From NCBI RefSeq assembly GCF_949628265.1, contig NC_088786.1, forward strand, positions 11,780,001-11,844,000: a DNA stretch of 64,000 nucleotides, written 5' to 3'. A program made the position numbers and the translations under genes. The stretch's first letter is position 1. Every line of letters begins with the position of its first letter. Below are positions 27,501 through 40,800 of this stretch, piece after piece. The notes under the pieces were generated by a model. It was not told the DNA's origin and made no database searches. It saw only the letters and a program-made list of their open reading frames with translations. Source of the DNA: Cloeon dipterum (taxonomy: Eukaryota; Arthropoda; Insecta; Ephemeroptera; Baetidae).

Positions 27501-30292
27501 TCTGAAACTTTAACTGCGAAACAAGGGGTGTATATTAAAAGTAAAATAGGAAGCAGAGTGACTTGAGAATATGTCCAAAGTTAGTAAAATTATCTGCTTT
27601 TCAAAAGCATAGTTCATTACCAGACATTGAAGCCCGAAATCAGCAAGCAGGTACCACTTTAGTACATTGTGAAGATTGCAATAAAAGTTTTATCGTTGGC
27701 AGTTTTGCCACTCCTCCGAGAATTGTTAAATTTTAATAACGAGCTTATTCCCTCAGGTGGTTGCCAAATTTTTCATCATTTTCACGCCCGCCTTCATGCA
27801 AAATGTTGGCTCGCACAGCACACTCAGTGAAAAAAGCTTATTATCCATATTCATGGGCGAGCACTTGCTTTTCTTGCGCTTTGTTAGCACAGATGAAACA
27901 ATAAATAATTTACTCCAAAGCAAACAAAACTTTGTGCCAGGGAAAACAAGTCTCAAGAGACGAGCGAGCGCAATCCGCTTATTTAGAGTGGAATGTGTTC
28001 GCCCTGCAGGCGAAATTTGCCCATTCTATCCGTCCGTGCGCCGCGTTATGGATGTTTGTGCACGAGGCAAGTGCGGCAGGAGAGGAGCAAAGTGCACCTC
28101 AGAACGACCCTTTCGCGAATTCCAACTGGCCTTTAGAGACGAGACTGGCCGCGTGTGCGGTCGACCTTGCACCGTGTATAATATTCGCTGTCGGGCATTG
28201 TCAACAAAAAGCCCACCATGTGCCGGGAATATTTTTGAAAATGTTGCACGGTGTGGTCACGTTGAATAGGAATGATGCTGCGAAACTCAGAAAAAAACTT
28301 GAGGACTGAGTTGAACCTAAAATTACCGGGGTAGCACAGTTTAAAAAAATGTGCATGCTCATGGTGGGCACTATATCCCTATACTTGACAATCTCATTTT
28401 ATTTCCTTACAAGGAGTCTACCCGTTATAAGGCACACACAATGAATTATATCTCGCCAACGCTGTAAATTTTTGAAACAATTTGCAAACTCTGATTTTAA
28501 TATCTGAAATGCACGAAAAATTGTGTAGAAATCGAGTTGGAAATTGTAAGGGGGCGTATTTAGAATGTAGAATCAGATAGAAGGGTCCAAAAGAGGCTAA
28601 TACATTTCCCCCTATCCCTTTCACTTTTAATCGCGAAGTTAAAGCTATGGGGCCTGCAGGTACTCCTCTACGCTAAAATGCTCAAGGGATTGCTTCTTGT
28701 TTGATTATTTCCCTTTGTAGATATAAGGAGGGAAAAACATCCCAAATTATTGAAAGGATATAGCACAACTTTGTTTATATGAAAGACTCGTAGAGGAAGA
28801 ATAAACAGTAAAACAATACAAACAAATAACAGGATTTCCGAAATATTAAAATCAACGATCAATTTTAAAATTGGTGACAGTTGTGCACTTGAACTATGAA
28901 GTTGCTTTTTTAAGGATATAAACCTGTGATAAATCATATTTTTTCAATAGATGGGAAATTTGAAAACTCATTTAAATGCAAAGAAATTCAACATGACTAT
29001 ACATTTTTATATAAAAAAAAACATTATTTTTAACCGTATAGCAGTAATAGGAAGTAGGAACACAACGAGCAGAAAATCGGCAAAAGCGGTTAATGACTAA
29101 GGTAATCCCCAGCGCTCTGAGCCGCAAAAAAAAACAATTCGATTTGAGAGGAACTAAATCGCTAGAAATAGGTTGTGCCCCATTTTGTCTCTGAGACTGT
29201 CTGCTTTGATTTTAACTCAGGATGAGCGCATAGCACTATAGCACATTCGCCTACCTGGATGTGCAAAATTTTATTGATTTGTAGGCTGTTTTAAATAATG
29301 ATGCTCCTCTTACGACGCAGTAAAGCTCTCCTGACATTGTTATGCAGTCTTTCTCTCTTGACCTCTGAAACGCAGTGGCGTTAATGATTTTTCTCCGTCA
29401 TATAGGTCATGTCAATAAAAAATTAAAATGCATTTCTGTGCAAATGTTGAAAGCTTCATGTTTGTAAAGTGTTGAAGTTACTATGTTGACTTATTAGAAC
29501 GAGAATAAAACCAGGATCTCTCTTGAGATTTCTTATGGATGGGAAAATGGAGCACATGACTTGGATTTTAATATTTCAAGCTGTTCTAGGAGAGACGACA
29601 GGAAACGATTTCATCAGATGGGCCATCTATATTATCTGCCTGGCGATACACAGCAAGTCAATATTATCATTAGGCTTGCCCTTTTACTCGAATCAGCTTT
29701 TCCCGGAGATCGGAGAGTCAACATAAATTTTCCATGAATCATGCATGATATTTTGGTGCAAGGAAAATCAATTTCTATATCGGCTTTTTGCTTTAGTAGA
29801 CTTGTTAGCTGAAAGAGCGGCTCTTTACTTTCAATAGCAATCAAGGACACGAGTGCAAAAATGTTTGAATTGAAATATTTAGAAATTTTAACGCTTTTTA
29901 GCCGCTTTGCTGCTGACTTTTTATTGAGTTGAGCACGCGCTTCATGTGGGGCATGATCTTTTAGTGGCAACTCAATTTCGGAATTCCAATTTTGCCTCGC
30001 CCGCGCGCTGGCAGACTATATAATAAAAGCAAGTTCATCGCGTCGCTGCACCTTCAACGTTTTGATGGAATTTTTGAGATCGCGATGAGGTGCCGTGTAC
30101 AAACGACGGTAAATCTAATTTTTGCGAGCAGTGAAAACGGCATTCTTCAATAAATTTCAAAGAGGAACCAAAGTTCTTTAATTTTTATCTTGGATTCTAT
30201 TATATTTCAAACGTTTTTTTTTCTTTCAAATCGTTTAGAAAGTTTATATTATTTTTACTCCGAGTGTCACTCTAGAAACGTCAGTGCTGATC

Positions 30293-30382
<90 letters not shown>

Positions 30383-32230
30383 TAACTGATTTTAAATTGC
30401 TTTCGAAGAGCGCTTGAAAAAAATCCATAATTCGCGCTCCTCCAGCGCAGCAGCTATACATAGAGAGCAGCGGAGTGTTCTATCATGTGCGACAAAAATA
30501 GTCGGATCAACGTGAACGAGCGCAAACCTTCCTGGATTATATGGGTCCGCTGATGACTATGTATCACTGCAACAACGCGAATTGATTTTAATATCCCTGT
30601 GTAGAGTTCACAAATCCTGGTTTCGGATTACACACACTCATTTAATCGGCCAAACCATCACGGCGTGTAATTCAGCCGCGTTTACTCGACCCCGAAAAGC
30701 TCGATTTGGAAAGTGGCGGACGTGTTTGAAGCGCCTAACGGCCGTAAAGCACAACTTTATCTATTACTCTATCGACGTTTGCCCACAGCACATAAATAAA
30801 ATCCCGCCGCCGTCGGCGAAACAGGCTCAATTAACAAGCACAGCACATGAAGCGGTAAATGCGAAATGCGGGTTTTCGGAAGAGGAAAACGCGCAGAAAA
30901 TACAAAAATTTAGGCTGTCTCGCTAGCTAGAGAAATAATGGAAAACGATATTTCAGTGCCAAAACATGACAGACAAACAATGTATTTATGCAATTATAAA
31001 TTAGATATAACGTTGGATAAACGATTTATGTGAATTTGCAAACTCTTATTAGAGGCAATTGACTAATATGCTGCGAATATATATTTTACAATTTAACGTG
31101 TGATCAAAAACCAATGAGTGATTATATTCTCGTTGGGAAGTGTATTTTGTTTCGATGCGACCGATGAAATCGCGAAAATTGGTGCTTTCCCACTGTGCGA
31201 ATTTCGCCGAATTGAGGTAATTTCACACCGGATGCGTGCATGTGTGTGTGTCACTCATCATTTTGCACTCAAACATGCTGTGGCTTACACCATGAATTAA
31301 TAAGTTGCAAAAGTCCATATCGCGTGAATAAATTGATTTCCTCTCGTGTCGCGTTAGTGGGACAAGAGCGGTGACGATCACCTCCATCAATCTTAATAAC
31401 ACGGGCGCGCGGACCTAAATTTTTAAGCTGCCGCTTAAGACGCACTTTAGGAAGGAAAAGAGGCGCGTGTACCCCATTACCTGCCTCCCGCTAAAGAGCC
31501 TCTGCACATTTAAATTTCACGAGAGACCGCCGCATTAGCGCCACCGACCCGAAAATAAAAAGGAAAGGTCCACTCCAAAAGATAAAAATTAAATTTATTT
31601 CTCTGCCAGAGGGTTTGAATTTATCAATGTTTCAAAGGGTTCTCTAGAATATTTCATGAGATCGGAGCAAAGAGGTGAATTTTAAACAGATATGCGTAAG
31701 TTGAAAAAAATAAACTTTCGTGCTACCAATATTGGCAGCTCAGGAATTTATTCTCTCGATGCTTTTTTATTCATTTTTTTTATCGCGCAGCAAAAGGTGA
31801 GCTTTTTATGACTGTCAGCCGATTTTTAAACTCGATTTGCCGATATGAAGCAGAAGCGTGCGCGTAGAGAATGAATAAACCAACCAAATTCAATTTCAGT
31901 CCTCCACAGCTCACTTGGTGAATAAAGAAATAAATAATGGAACGACTCGGGCCTCTGGGCAGCGTTGTTCCGCGGCCGCGGGGCAAAGAGCACGGTCGAA
32001 AGTGCCGAGTTAAGGGGGAGAGGCGGGTCAAACGCCTGTTGGACAACCAGTTGATCCGCGGGTCGAGATCAATAGGCGGCCACGACGGGCCACGGGGGCG
32101 GCCGGCGGCCAGTTGGAGGCCGGCGTCGGGCGTGCCGGGCCGGTGGAGCGGTGACAGGCGGCCGGAGCGGCCACTCACCTGAGAGGCCGACGGCGGCCAG
32201 CAGCAGCAACGGCAGCAGGTGCCTGGCCAT
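15549..32230 (-). CDS. Beaten-path (Beat) family immunoglobulin protein
   Basis: Six exons join cleanly: 32230-32179, 26228-25999, 23949-23838, 19125-18983, 18249-17982 and 15676-15549 (933 nt, 310 aa). Exon 1 encodes a signal peptide (MARHLLPLLLLAAVGLS). Exons 2-3 form a first Ig domain (about residues 20-131) with the Beat-type blocks VPRFVEMGGS, KIEWLRDGRKLFQFV and SGFYSCEVSTETP and its cysteine pair (LLFCEH, FYSCEV). Exons 4-5 form a second Ig-like domain (LELNCTAS to VQLTCLTT) with a Pro/Ala-rich insertion. The last exon gives a Pro-rich stretch and a hydrophobic C-terminus after NSSASAL, suggesting a GPI-anchor signal rather than a cytoplasmic tail. Beat proteins bind Side-family receptors in axon guidance and synaptic matching. 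The paralogue number is not resolved. The exon 4 donor is ambiguous (GT after GGA or GC after AAG, both in frame). Confidence 0.87.
15677..17981 (-). other. Last intron of the Beat-family gene
   Basis: Non-coding, with donor GTTCGT at 17981 and acceptor TTGCAG at 15677. It holds a short GA run near 15805 and a GCGG-type tetranucleotide run near 17619-17640. No gene seen. Confidence 0.55.
20002..20362 (-). repeat. 3' LTR of the retrotransposon
   Basis: 361-bp terminal repeat, downstream copy in element orientation. It differs from the other LTR only in a cluster near its plus-strand left end (about LTR positions 10, 11 and 16). Confidence 0.9.
20951..21274 (-). CDS. Interior reading frame of the LTR element, unknown product
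   Basis: A 107-codon frame starting MPTGFLKPGE shortly after the leader of the element. It has no zinc knuckle, protease, reverse transcriptase or integrase motif that I can see. It may be a remnant or unrelated filler of a non-autonomous element; translation is uncertain. Confidence 0.35.
   Translation of the reverse strand: MPTGFLKPGERKHQPFFIGDRKPLHKVDSQTAKSQVQDFSGTTIPKFKSATMLMSNITSKSTVRTQEFSTEVISINQQSRDTIDHRTSLKNFPSFIPVCVSGRDNFA
21306..21374. repeat. Three tandem copies of a 23-bp unit in the element leader
   Basis: Units at 21306-21328, 21329-21351 and 21352-21374 all start CTTGAAAT and share a GACTGTGATA-like core with a few substitutions. They sit between the primer-binding site and the interior reading frame. 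Confidence 0.85.
21378..21394 (-). other. Primer-binding site for tRNA-Trp
   Basis: Seventeen bases (plus strand TCACGTCGGGGTCACCA) equal the 3' end of tRNA-Trp as I know it from Drosophila, including the added CCA. The site lies 1 nt from the LTR edge, where a retrotransposon primer site is expected. Confidence 0.85.
21396..21756 (-). repeat. 5' LTR of the retrotransposon
   Basis: 361-bp terminal repeat, upstream copy in element orientation, adjacent to the primer-binding site and followed on the plus strand by the AATT target duplication. Confidence 0.9.
23950..25998 (-). other. Second intron of the Beat-family gene
   Basis: A 2-kb intron splitting the first Ig domain at the SNERQ/VMLRN junction, in phase 0. 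Donor GTACAC at 25998 and acceptor CCGCAG at 23950. Nothing else recognised. Confidence 0.6.
26229..32178 (-). other. First coding intron of the Beat-family gene (6 kb)
   Basis: The intron separates the signal-peptide exon from the first Ig half. It contains the long GA microsatellite at 30295-30378 and a GC-richer block at 27930-28260 with overlapping open frames that look accidental. Such long first introns are usual in Beat genes and may carry neural enhancers; none is identified. Confidence 0.6.
30295..30378. repeat. (GA)42 microsatellite
   Basis: An uninterrupted run of 42 GA dinucleotides inside an intron of the Beat-family gene. It could bind GAGA-type factors but may be neutral. Confidence 0.97.
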
Positions 32231-32580
32231 GTCCTCGCCGCAGCCCGGGCGCTCAAACTCTGAGCCCGGGGGCGGCAGTGCGCAGATGCGCCCTCGGCCG
32301 CCGCGCAGGGCGGCGCCCTCGCGCTGCGCCACCCGTGCGGCCAGCGCCACCGGCGGCCGCTGCCACCCCCGACCCGATCGATCCGCCCCCGCCTCCACTG
32401 CCGCCGCCGCCGCACTAATTTTAGCCAAAATCGACCACTAGTTGCATGCGGCGGCGGCCCTTTCAACGCGCCCGCTCAATCACTCACCTCATTCTCGCAA
32501 CAAACCGATTTCTCATTTCACTCCGCGTGCAATCTGATTGTATTATCTCGACCCCACGCGCGCGCGTGTGCGTCCCTTGC
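31930..32580 (-). promoter_or_regulatory. GC-rich island around the first exon of the Beat-family gene
   Basis: A strongly GC- and CpG-rich block in otherwise AT-rich DNA surrounds the signal-peptide exon (32179-32230). It likely includes 5' UTR and promoter. The start codon at 32230 is chosen because it opens the signal peptide; an in-frame upstream extension has a low-complexity, UTR-like composition. Confidence 0.45.
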
Positions 32581-34977
32581 GCTGGTGCAGCTGACACGAC
32601 GTTAAATCCGTGAAAGCCGAAACTCATTAGGATATCGCAGCGCCGGAGACCTCAACGAGCACGATGATATATTATGATATTACGGACCTACATGTCGAGC
32701 AAAGTGACATTCGTGACGCACACAAAGCGAAAATTACTCAATTTTGGGGTTGAAAGCGGAATTGAAAAGTCTATTAGTATTCCTGTTTGTGCTTTTCAGA
32801 CCATAATTATTTCGTATAATCTGCTGTATGACCCTGCAAATGACTTTTCTCTTTTTTTAGCTTGCTATCTCACGCACTCATTTTGTGCCGTGTGATGTAA
32901 AGAGCCCTTTTGTTCCACAAAGGGAATATGAAGTAGACATTTGCCTTCAATTAACGTTATTGTTGGATAATAAGCTCATTGTGTAAATAAATTCTCTGAT
33001 TTCTTTCGTTCTATTCTGCAAATAAATGTAAAAACTTTATTTGGTAATTTTTTGTGTGTAAAATAAATCTATTTAATTTCTCATCGTTTAAAGGTTTCAT
33101 TTTAAACAAAACTCCCCTTAAATATTCCCATAGCTTGCAAATTAATTACAAATATTTTCTCGTTCAATTTTGACAGGATGCAAAATTAAAGTCGTTTATG
33201 CGGTTTTTGCATGTCATTAGCATCAATAATGGATAACACTGGCGCGGCTGCGAGAAACGCAAATATTTTTTCATGTCAAAGTTGTTTACAGATCATTATC
33301 AAATTTTCAAGCAAAACAGAATACAGGATTGCTGTTTAATAGTAATCCAGCAATGCGGCGCTGGTTGAAATCATCAACAACATTAAAAATTAGGCATGTC
33401 GTCATATCACGAATTCGGAACGTTTGTATTTTTTCCCTCCATATCACAGAGTGCGTGTCATGAAAACGCTCGGTCACTCACACTGGCACAGATTGCGGTG
33501 CGCAATTAGGGTAAATTGAATGCAGCTACCTCACTATCTGCTGTTTATTTTTCAGCATTTTGCAACAGAAATTATGTTCCACAATAGAGTAAAATATTAA
33601 ACAGCTCGTTGAATTTACCGAGGTAACCACATTTAACTCTACCAAAAAGACCATATCCTCGAGTGAATCAGCCTTTTCTGGCTCACACAAACAACGTAAC
33701 GAATTTTTCTCTGCTCAGACACAGAATTTCTAAATTGCTGAAATATTAATGAGGTTTCGCGGTCTACCCTTTTCTCTCTGGTACTGTTTTGTTTGTTAAA
33801 GCAGGTCGATGTATAGTTTTGCCTCTATTTTGTTTATGTTTGCTGCTGAAATTCTAGAAACTCTCTAAATATTTGCATATACCAAATGAAACGAGGAGCG
33901 CACAAGAAAATTAGCTGGCATAAGTAGCGTCCCGTGGGAATTCAAGGCTGTCTGGCAACTTTGCAGATTAATTATAATTGATCCTGCGCATAGCAAACTG
34001 ACAACCCTATCCTAATGTATTATTTTCAGGCTCGGAGAGTTGCAGAATGAACGAGAGGAAGTGTCTCTCTTAAATTTTTAATAGCATAACGCGTCTTAAA
34101 CCCTTGTCGCAGCCGGTTGCTAGGAGAACGCAACCCGCGCCACCAACGGAGTCAGCGGGTTGCATAAACTGCACCTCCGCCGCTCTCGACGGGCAATTCG
34201 CGTCGAGTTTAGCCGAGTGTTTTTGCTGGGGTGTCGCATGCCTAAATAAATTGGGTGCGGCGGCAATTTAATCTACGCTCGTACCCTTGAACTGACGGCA
34301 AATGATCTAAGTCATTAAAGTTGAGTATCCATTTCAAACGTGATCAAAAGCGCGTCGTACAAACCACTATGACCCACTAAAGCTATTATGATATTGCACT
34401 TCATCACGACTGAGAGTGCGATCGATAAAAAGAAACTTCAATGCGAAATGACTCGGGTTTATTATGAGAACACTACCCACTTGTTATACATACGCAGAAG
34501 CAGAGAGCAGCAGGTCTGCTAATCGCTGTAATTATTCCAAGTGAATAAACAAAATGTTGCGCTTTACTTTTTTGCTTTTCCAACAAAGAGGAAGAAGTAC
34601 GAATGACCAGCTGTGATGACTTTTTGTTGGTTTAACTAATTCATTAATCGGCAAATGAGAGTGGCAACTCATTAAATAATTTAAGGCCGCAGAAAATTAA
34701 CACGGCTATCATATACAAATTTTGACAGGAAAAATATTTAATTTTAGAATGCGCTAAAAAGAAATTGACTTTTACAAAGGAATATTTTAGTTTTTTAGAT
34801 CAGATGTATTTATATATTTATAGCCTTATTAGCAGCAATAACGATGTAGATTACGTATTTTTCTTCTATGCTCTTTATTTTGGGGTGATAGGTATCAAGG
34901 CAATAGCTTAATTGAAAAATACACCTTATGACGATTTTAGATTGTAATGATTAAGAACCATCCTTACTCATTTTAGT
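32581..34977. other. Intergenic region between the Beat-family gene and NF45
   Basis: About 2.4 kb of AT-rich DNA with no recognisable gene. A partial dyad GGTTGCTAGGAGAACGCAAC lies near 34112. The right part is the 3' flank of NF45. Confidence 0.5.
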
Positions 34978-34983
34978 TTTATT
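34978..34983 (-). other. Poly(A) signal, candidate for NF45
   Basis: AATAAA on the minus strand, about 200 nt past the NF45 stop codon. Confidence 0.5.
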
Positions 34984-35179
34984 TGAGGGCGATCACTGCT
35001 GATGAAATTTTAAATAATTGATAATTCAAATGGAAAAATTTGAAAATTACTTGATAGTTTTTTTGTTACATTTCAACTAATCAAATCATGATTGTGTCTA
35101 ATACCAATTAGATATTGTAAATTTGCAACACACACTGAGCCACATCTATCGCTAACTTCAAAGATTTCAGTTTTTATAA

Positions 35180-37463
<2,284 letters not shown>

Positions 37464-37469
37464 TTTATT
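37464..37469 (-). other. Poly(A) signal, candidate for the Charlatan-like gene
   Basis: AATAAA on the minus strand about 360 nt beyond the stop codon at 37831; the span between them would be the 3' UTR. Confidence 0.5.
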
Positions 37470-37830
37470 TTATATGAAGCTAGCATAACCTTTGAGCAGC
37501 GTGTTTGTGAACTTTGTACACTACTACTACAATTTAAATACATAACTTGTGCAAAATGTACATTCAAGATAATAATCATTTAGTAGCAATCATTTCCTTG
37601 TTTTCTTAAATCCAATGCTTCTATAATACACTTTGATTTTGTCGTAAAACCAAGACTAACTGTCTTCCAGCTAATGGTAACCACAACTGAGAAATTTAAC
37701 TTTAAAACGTTCTTCATCAACGCTGAAGTGGGAATGAGATTTAATGTCTTCATTAAGCCACTCACGAAAAGTTTCTCACTCTTAGTAAATACTTGTTTGC
37801 ACTAGGGTGTTTTTGATTCTCAACATCTCA

Positions 37831-40800
37831 TCACAACAACTGAGCAGCTTGCTCCTTCCTCGCGAGCATTTCCTGCTCGTACGGCACCACATTGCCAGTC
37901 CTGAGATCAATGAATTGACAGTCCTGTTCATTCTCATCATCACTGTTATCGGGTTGGGGCTGCGCCTCGCTCAGCTTGCGCACCACCAGCCTACCCTCAG
38001 CAGCCTCCTCCTCCTCCTCATCATCATCCGGCTGGTCCAGCTTGGTGGCCCGGATCTCCATGTCGTCGTAGCTGGTAAAGGTGACCGCCCTGCGGCTGTT
38101 GGGCATCTTGCGGGCCCTGAAGTGCAGCAGCAGATGTTCCTGCATGTCCTGCTGAGTTGCGTTGGCCAGGTCACAGTAGCAGCACGCATACTTCATATCT
38201 GATTGGCGCTGGTGCAGCCTTAGGTGCTGCTCCACTTGGTCGCGCCGCTGGTTGCAGTACGGACAATTTGAGCACCAGAAGGTGGGCGTTGTCGCCACCG
38301 CCATCTCAGGCGTTGTCGGAATCTCAGACTGCTGCTGCTGCTTGCGCCGCTCCAGCATCATCATCTGTTGCTGTCTTTGCACCGAGCCGAGACTGGCCGC
38401 GTTTGGCTTTGTCACCAGCACCACCTCAGGCTCATGCAGCACCTTGAGCGTTTCATCGTCCAAGTCGTCCTCGTCGGCTCCCAAGTCCATCAGCTCTGGC
38501 GGCTTCTGGCTCTCGTATTGCTCCTGCATCTGCTGTTGCTGCTCCAGCAGCTTCTGCTGCTGGGCCTGATCGTTTGTGTCATGCTTCTTTGTGTGCTGAA
38601 TGAAGTTGGCATAGTATTTGACCGAGTAGTCGCACCGCTCGCACTTGTACTTTTGCTTTGAGCCGTGCAGGCTGAGGTGCACTTTGTACTGCTCTCGCTT
38701 CTCAAACGCCGATGGACACTTGTGGCACTTGTAACGTTTTTCCTAAATATCAGAAACATGATATTGTAGCAAAAAAATTATTTAAATTAATTTTTTACAA
38801 ACCTTCAGTTTGCCATTCTTCATATAGGTCGGGTAAATGAATTCAGGACTGCCGTGCATCAGGGTGCCGAAGACGGGGTCGGCCGGGAGCGAAATATGAG
38901 GCACCTGTGGTTGCAGTTGCGGCACCTGGGGTTGCATTTGAGGTACCTGGGGCTGCATTTGAGGTACCTGGGGCTGCAGTTGGGGCATTGGCCGCGAAAT
39001 GACAGGCGGCGGAGAGGCCATCTGCACGGTGGCCGGCACAATGTTAGGAGGGTCGTCCCGCAGGTCTTCGTTCTCCTTCTCATCATGCACCACTTCGTGA
39101 CGCACGAGGTTGCCTAACATCTTTACAGAGTAGTCGCACTTAGAACATTTGTATGGGCCGTTTCCACCGTGCAGGGACAAGTGGTACTGCAAAGCCACAG
39201 CTTTGAAGAACCTGTAATCAAAATTATTTGATATTTTAGTAACTAAAATTCATCAACTTTCAAAAGAACGTGTAATGCATATATTGTAGCGAATTTAATC
39301 AGCTGGAAGAATACGGTAAAACAATCTGCATTTTAGAAATTCATAATGTTTCATAAAAAATCACTGAGTATTATGAAAAGTAACTACGTGACTCATCAAT
39401 TAATTCATGACAATAGGAATTTAAATTTAAAATTATTGATCCTCGTTTTCATTCATTTAATTGTACGGACATCCGTAATTTGATCAAATAGCTCAGCGCT
39501 CAGTTTTCGACCGGTGGTTCATGATAACTTCACGTAAATACATTGCTGAATGGCAAAAATTTGCTTATTGGATTGGGGTGACCACAGGGTTCCCGAACAA
39601 TAACATGCTATGCATTATTCAATAATTCATAGGACACTTTACCTTGAGGGGCAAAGATGACAGCAGTGCTGTCTGGCTTGAGACTGACCAGGAGAGGTCT
39701 CCTGCTGCTGCTGCTGTGGCTGTACAACTTGATGCTGATGTTTCAGAATGGGCATGTCGCCCAAATCGTCGAGCTCGTTCACGACCCATATGTCGTCGCG
39801 TACAATGAGCGCGGGCTTGGGATGGTCCATGCTCTCCTGGTGGTTCATCAGCAGCAGAGCCGTACGGTCTTGGTACTCGGAGCAGTGCACCTTGTTGTGC
39901 GCGGCCAGATGCTGCGGCTGGCGCGCCGTGTAGTTGCAGTGGCTGCAGTGGAACTGCAGTTTCACCCTGTGGAAGCGCTTGTGTATGGCCAGCTCGCGCG
40001 TGAACATGAAGCGGCCTGGACATTGAGAGCAGAAGTAGACTAGCTGTTCGTCCGACTCCATCCTTTCTGGATTCACTTGGACCCCATTTGGCGAATTAAC
40101 TTCGCCACTGTCGTCTGCAAGAAACGGTTGCTTGCAATTTTTTCCACTTGAGACAAGACCGGTCTTACTCTCAGACTGGGCAGCCGGGCTACCTTCCCTG
40201 CTGTCCAAGCTACCCTGATTATCCAGAGAGTGTTCGTTGCCACCAAGGTCTCGGACTTGATCGATATCAGGGCGTGATGGATCAACAAGGGCAAGAGCCT
40301 TCGGGTAAGAATCTTGGTGAACCTGGAAGATGGAATTTTGTGACTATTTGATTTAAGTTAAGATTCACTCCAACATTATTTTTAACAGTTAGCATCAGAT
40401 ATTAATTTTTCTCTCCACGGTTATATTGATTTTTTTTTTGGTGAGGGAAATTGGGAACTTACCTTGAAATGAGCAGAGAGCACGCCAGCATTGTTGCATG
40501 TGTAGTTGCAGTGAGTGCATGTGTGGTAGACATTAGAGTAGTCCGTCGCGCCCCAAACTTGGCGATTTGTGTGCATCTTTTCGTGCTCAACAATGTTCAC
40601 CTTGCGGCTGTTGTTGTGTGGGCAGTGCCGGCACTTGAACTTTTTCATGAATTTGCCTCCCTTGGTGACCCAGAAAAGCGGCACTTCCTTCATGTTTGAG
40701 GTGTCTGGCACCTTTGGCGGCTTTGTCTCTTTTTGCGACGGAACAGAGGCCACCGACAGTGAGAATGTGCCAGACTGCATTTTGTTCATGAACTCCTCAG

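Noticed and set aside
27757-28309. Two overlapping plus-strand open frames of 170 and 125 codons
   Set aside because: They overlap in different frames in a GC-richer block of a Beat intron, match no family and have no splice or promoter context. The open length is explained by composition.
30190-30461. Frames encoding long Glu-Arg or Leu-Ser repeats
   Set aside because: They are translations of the GA microsatellite and not a protein.
31780-32466. 228-codon minus frame over the first Beat exon
   Set aside because: Low-complexity Arg/Ala/Pro-rich translation of the GC island, in a different frame from the signal peptide that splices correctly.
38157-38661. Plus-strand Cys/Leu/Ser-rich frames across the zinc-finger exons
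   Set aside because: They are antisense shadows of the Gln- and Asp/Glu-rich coding exon 14.
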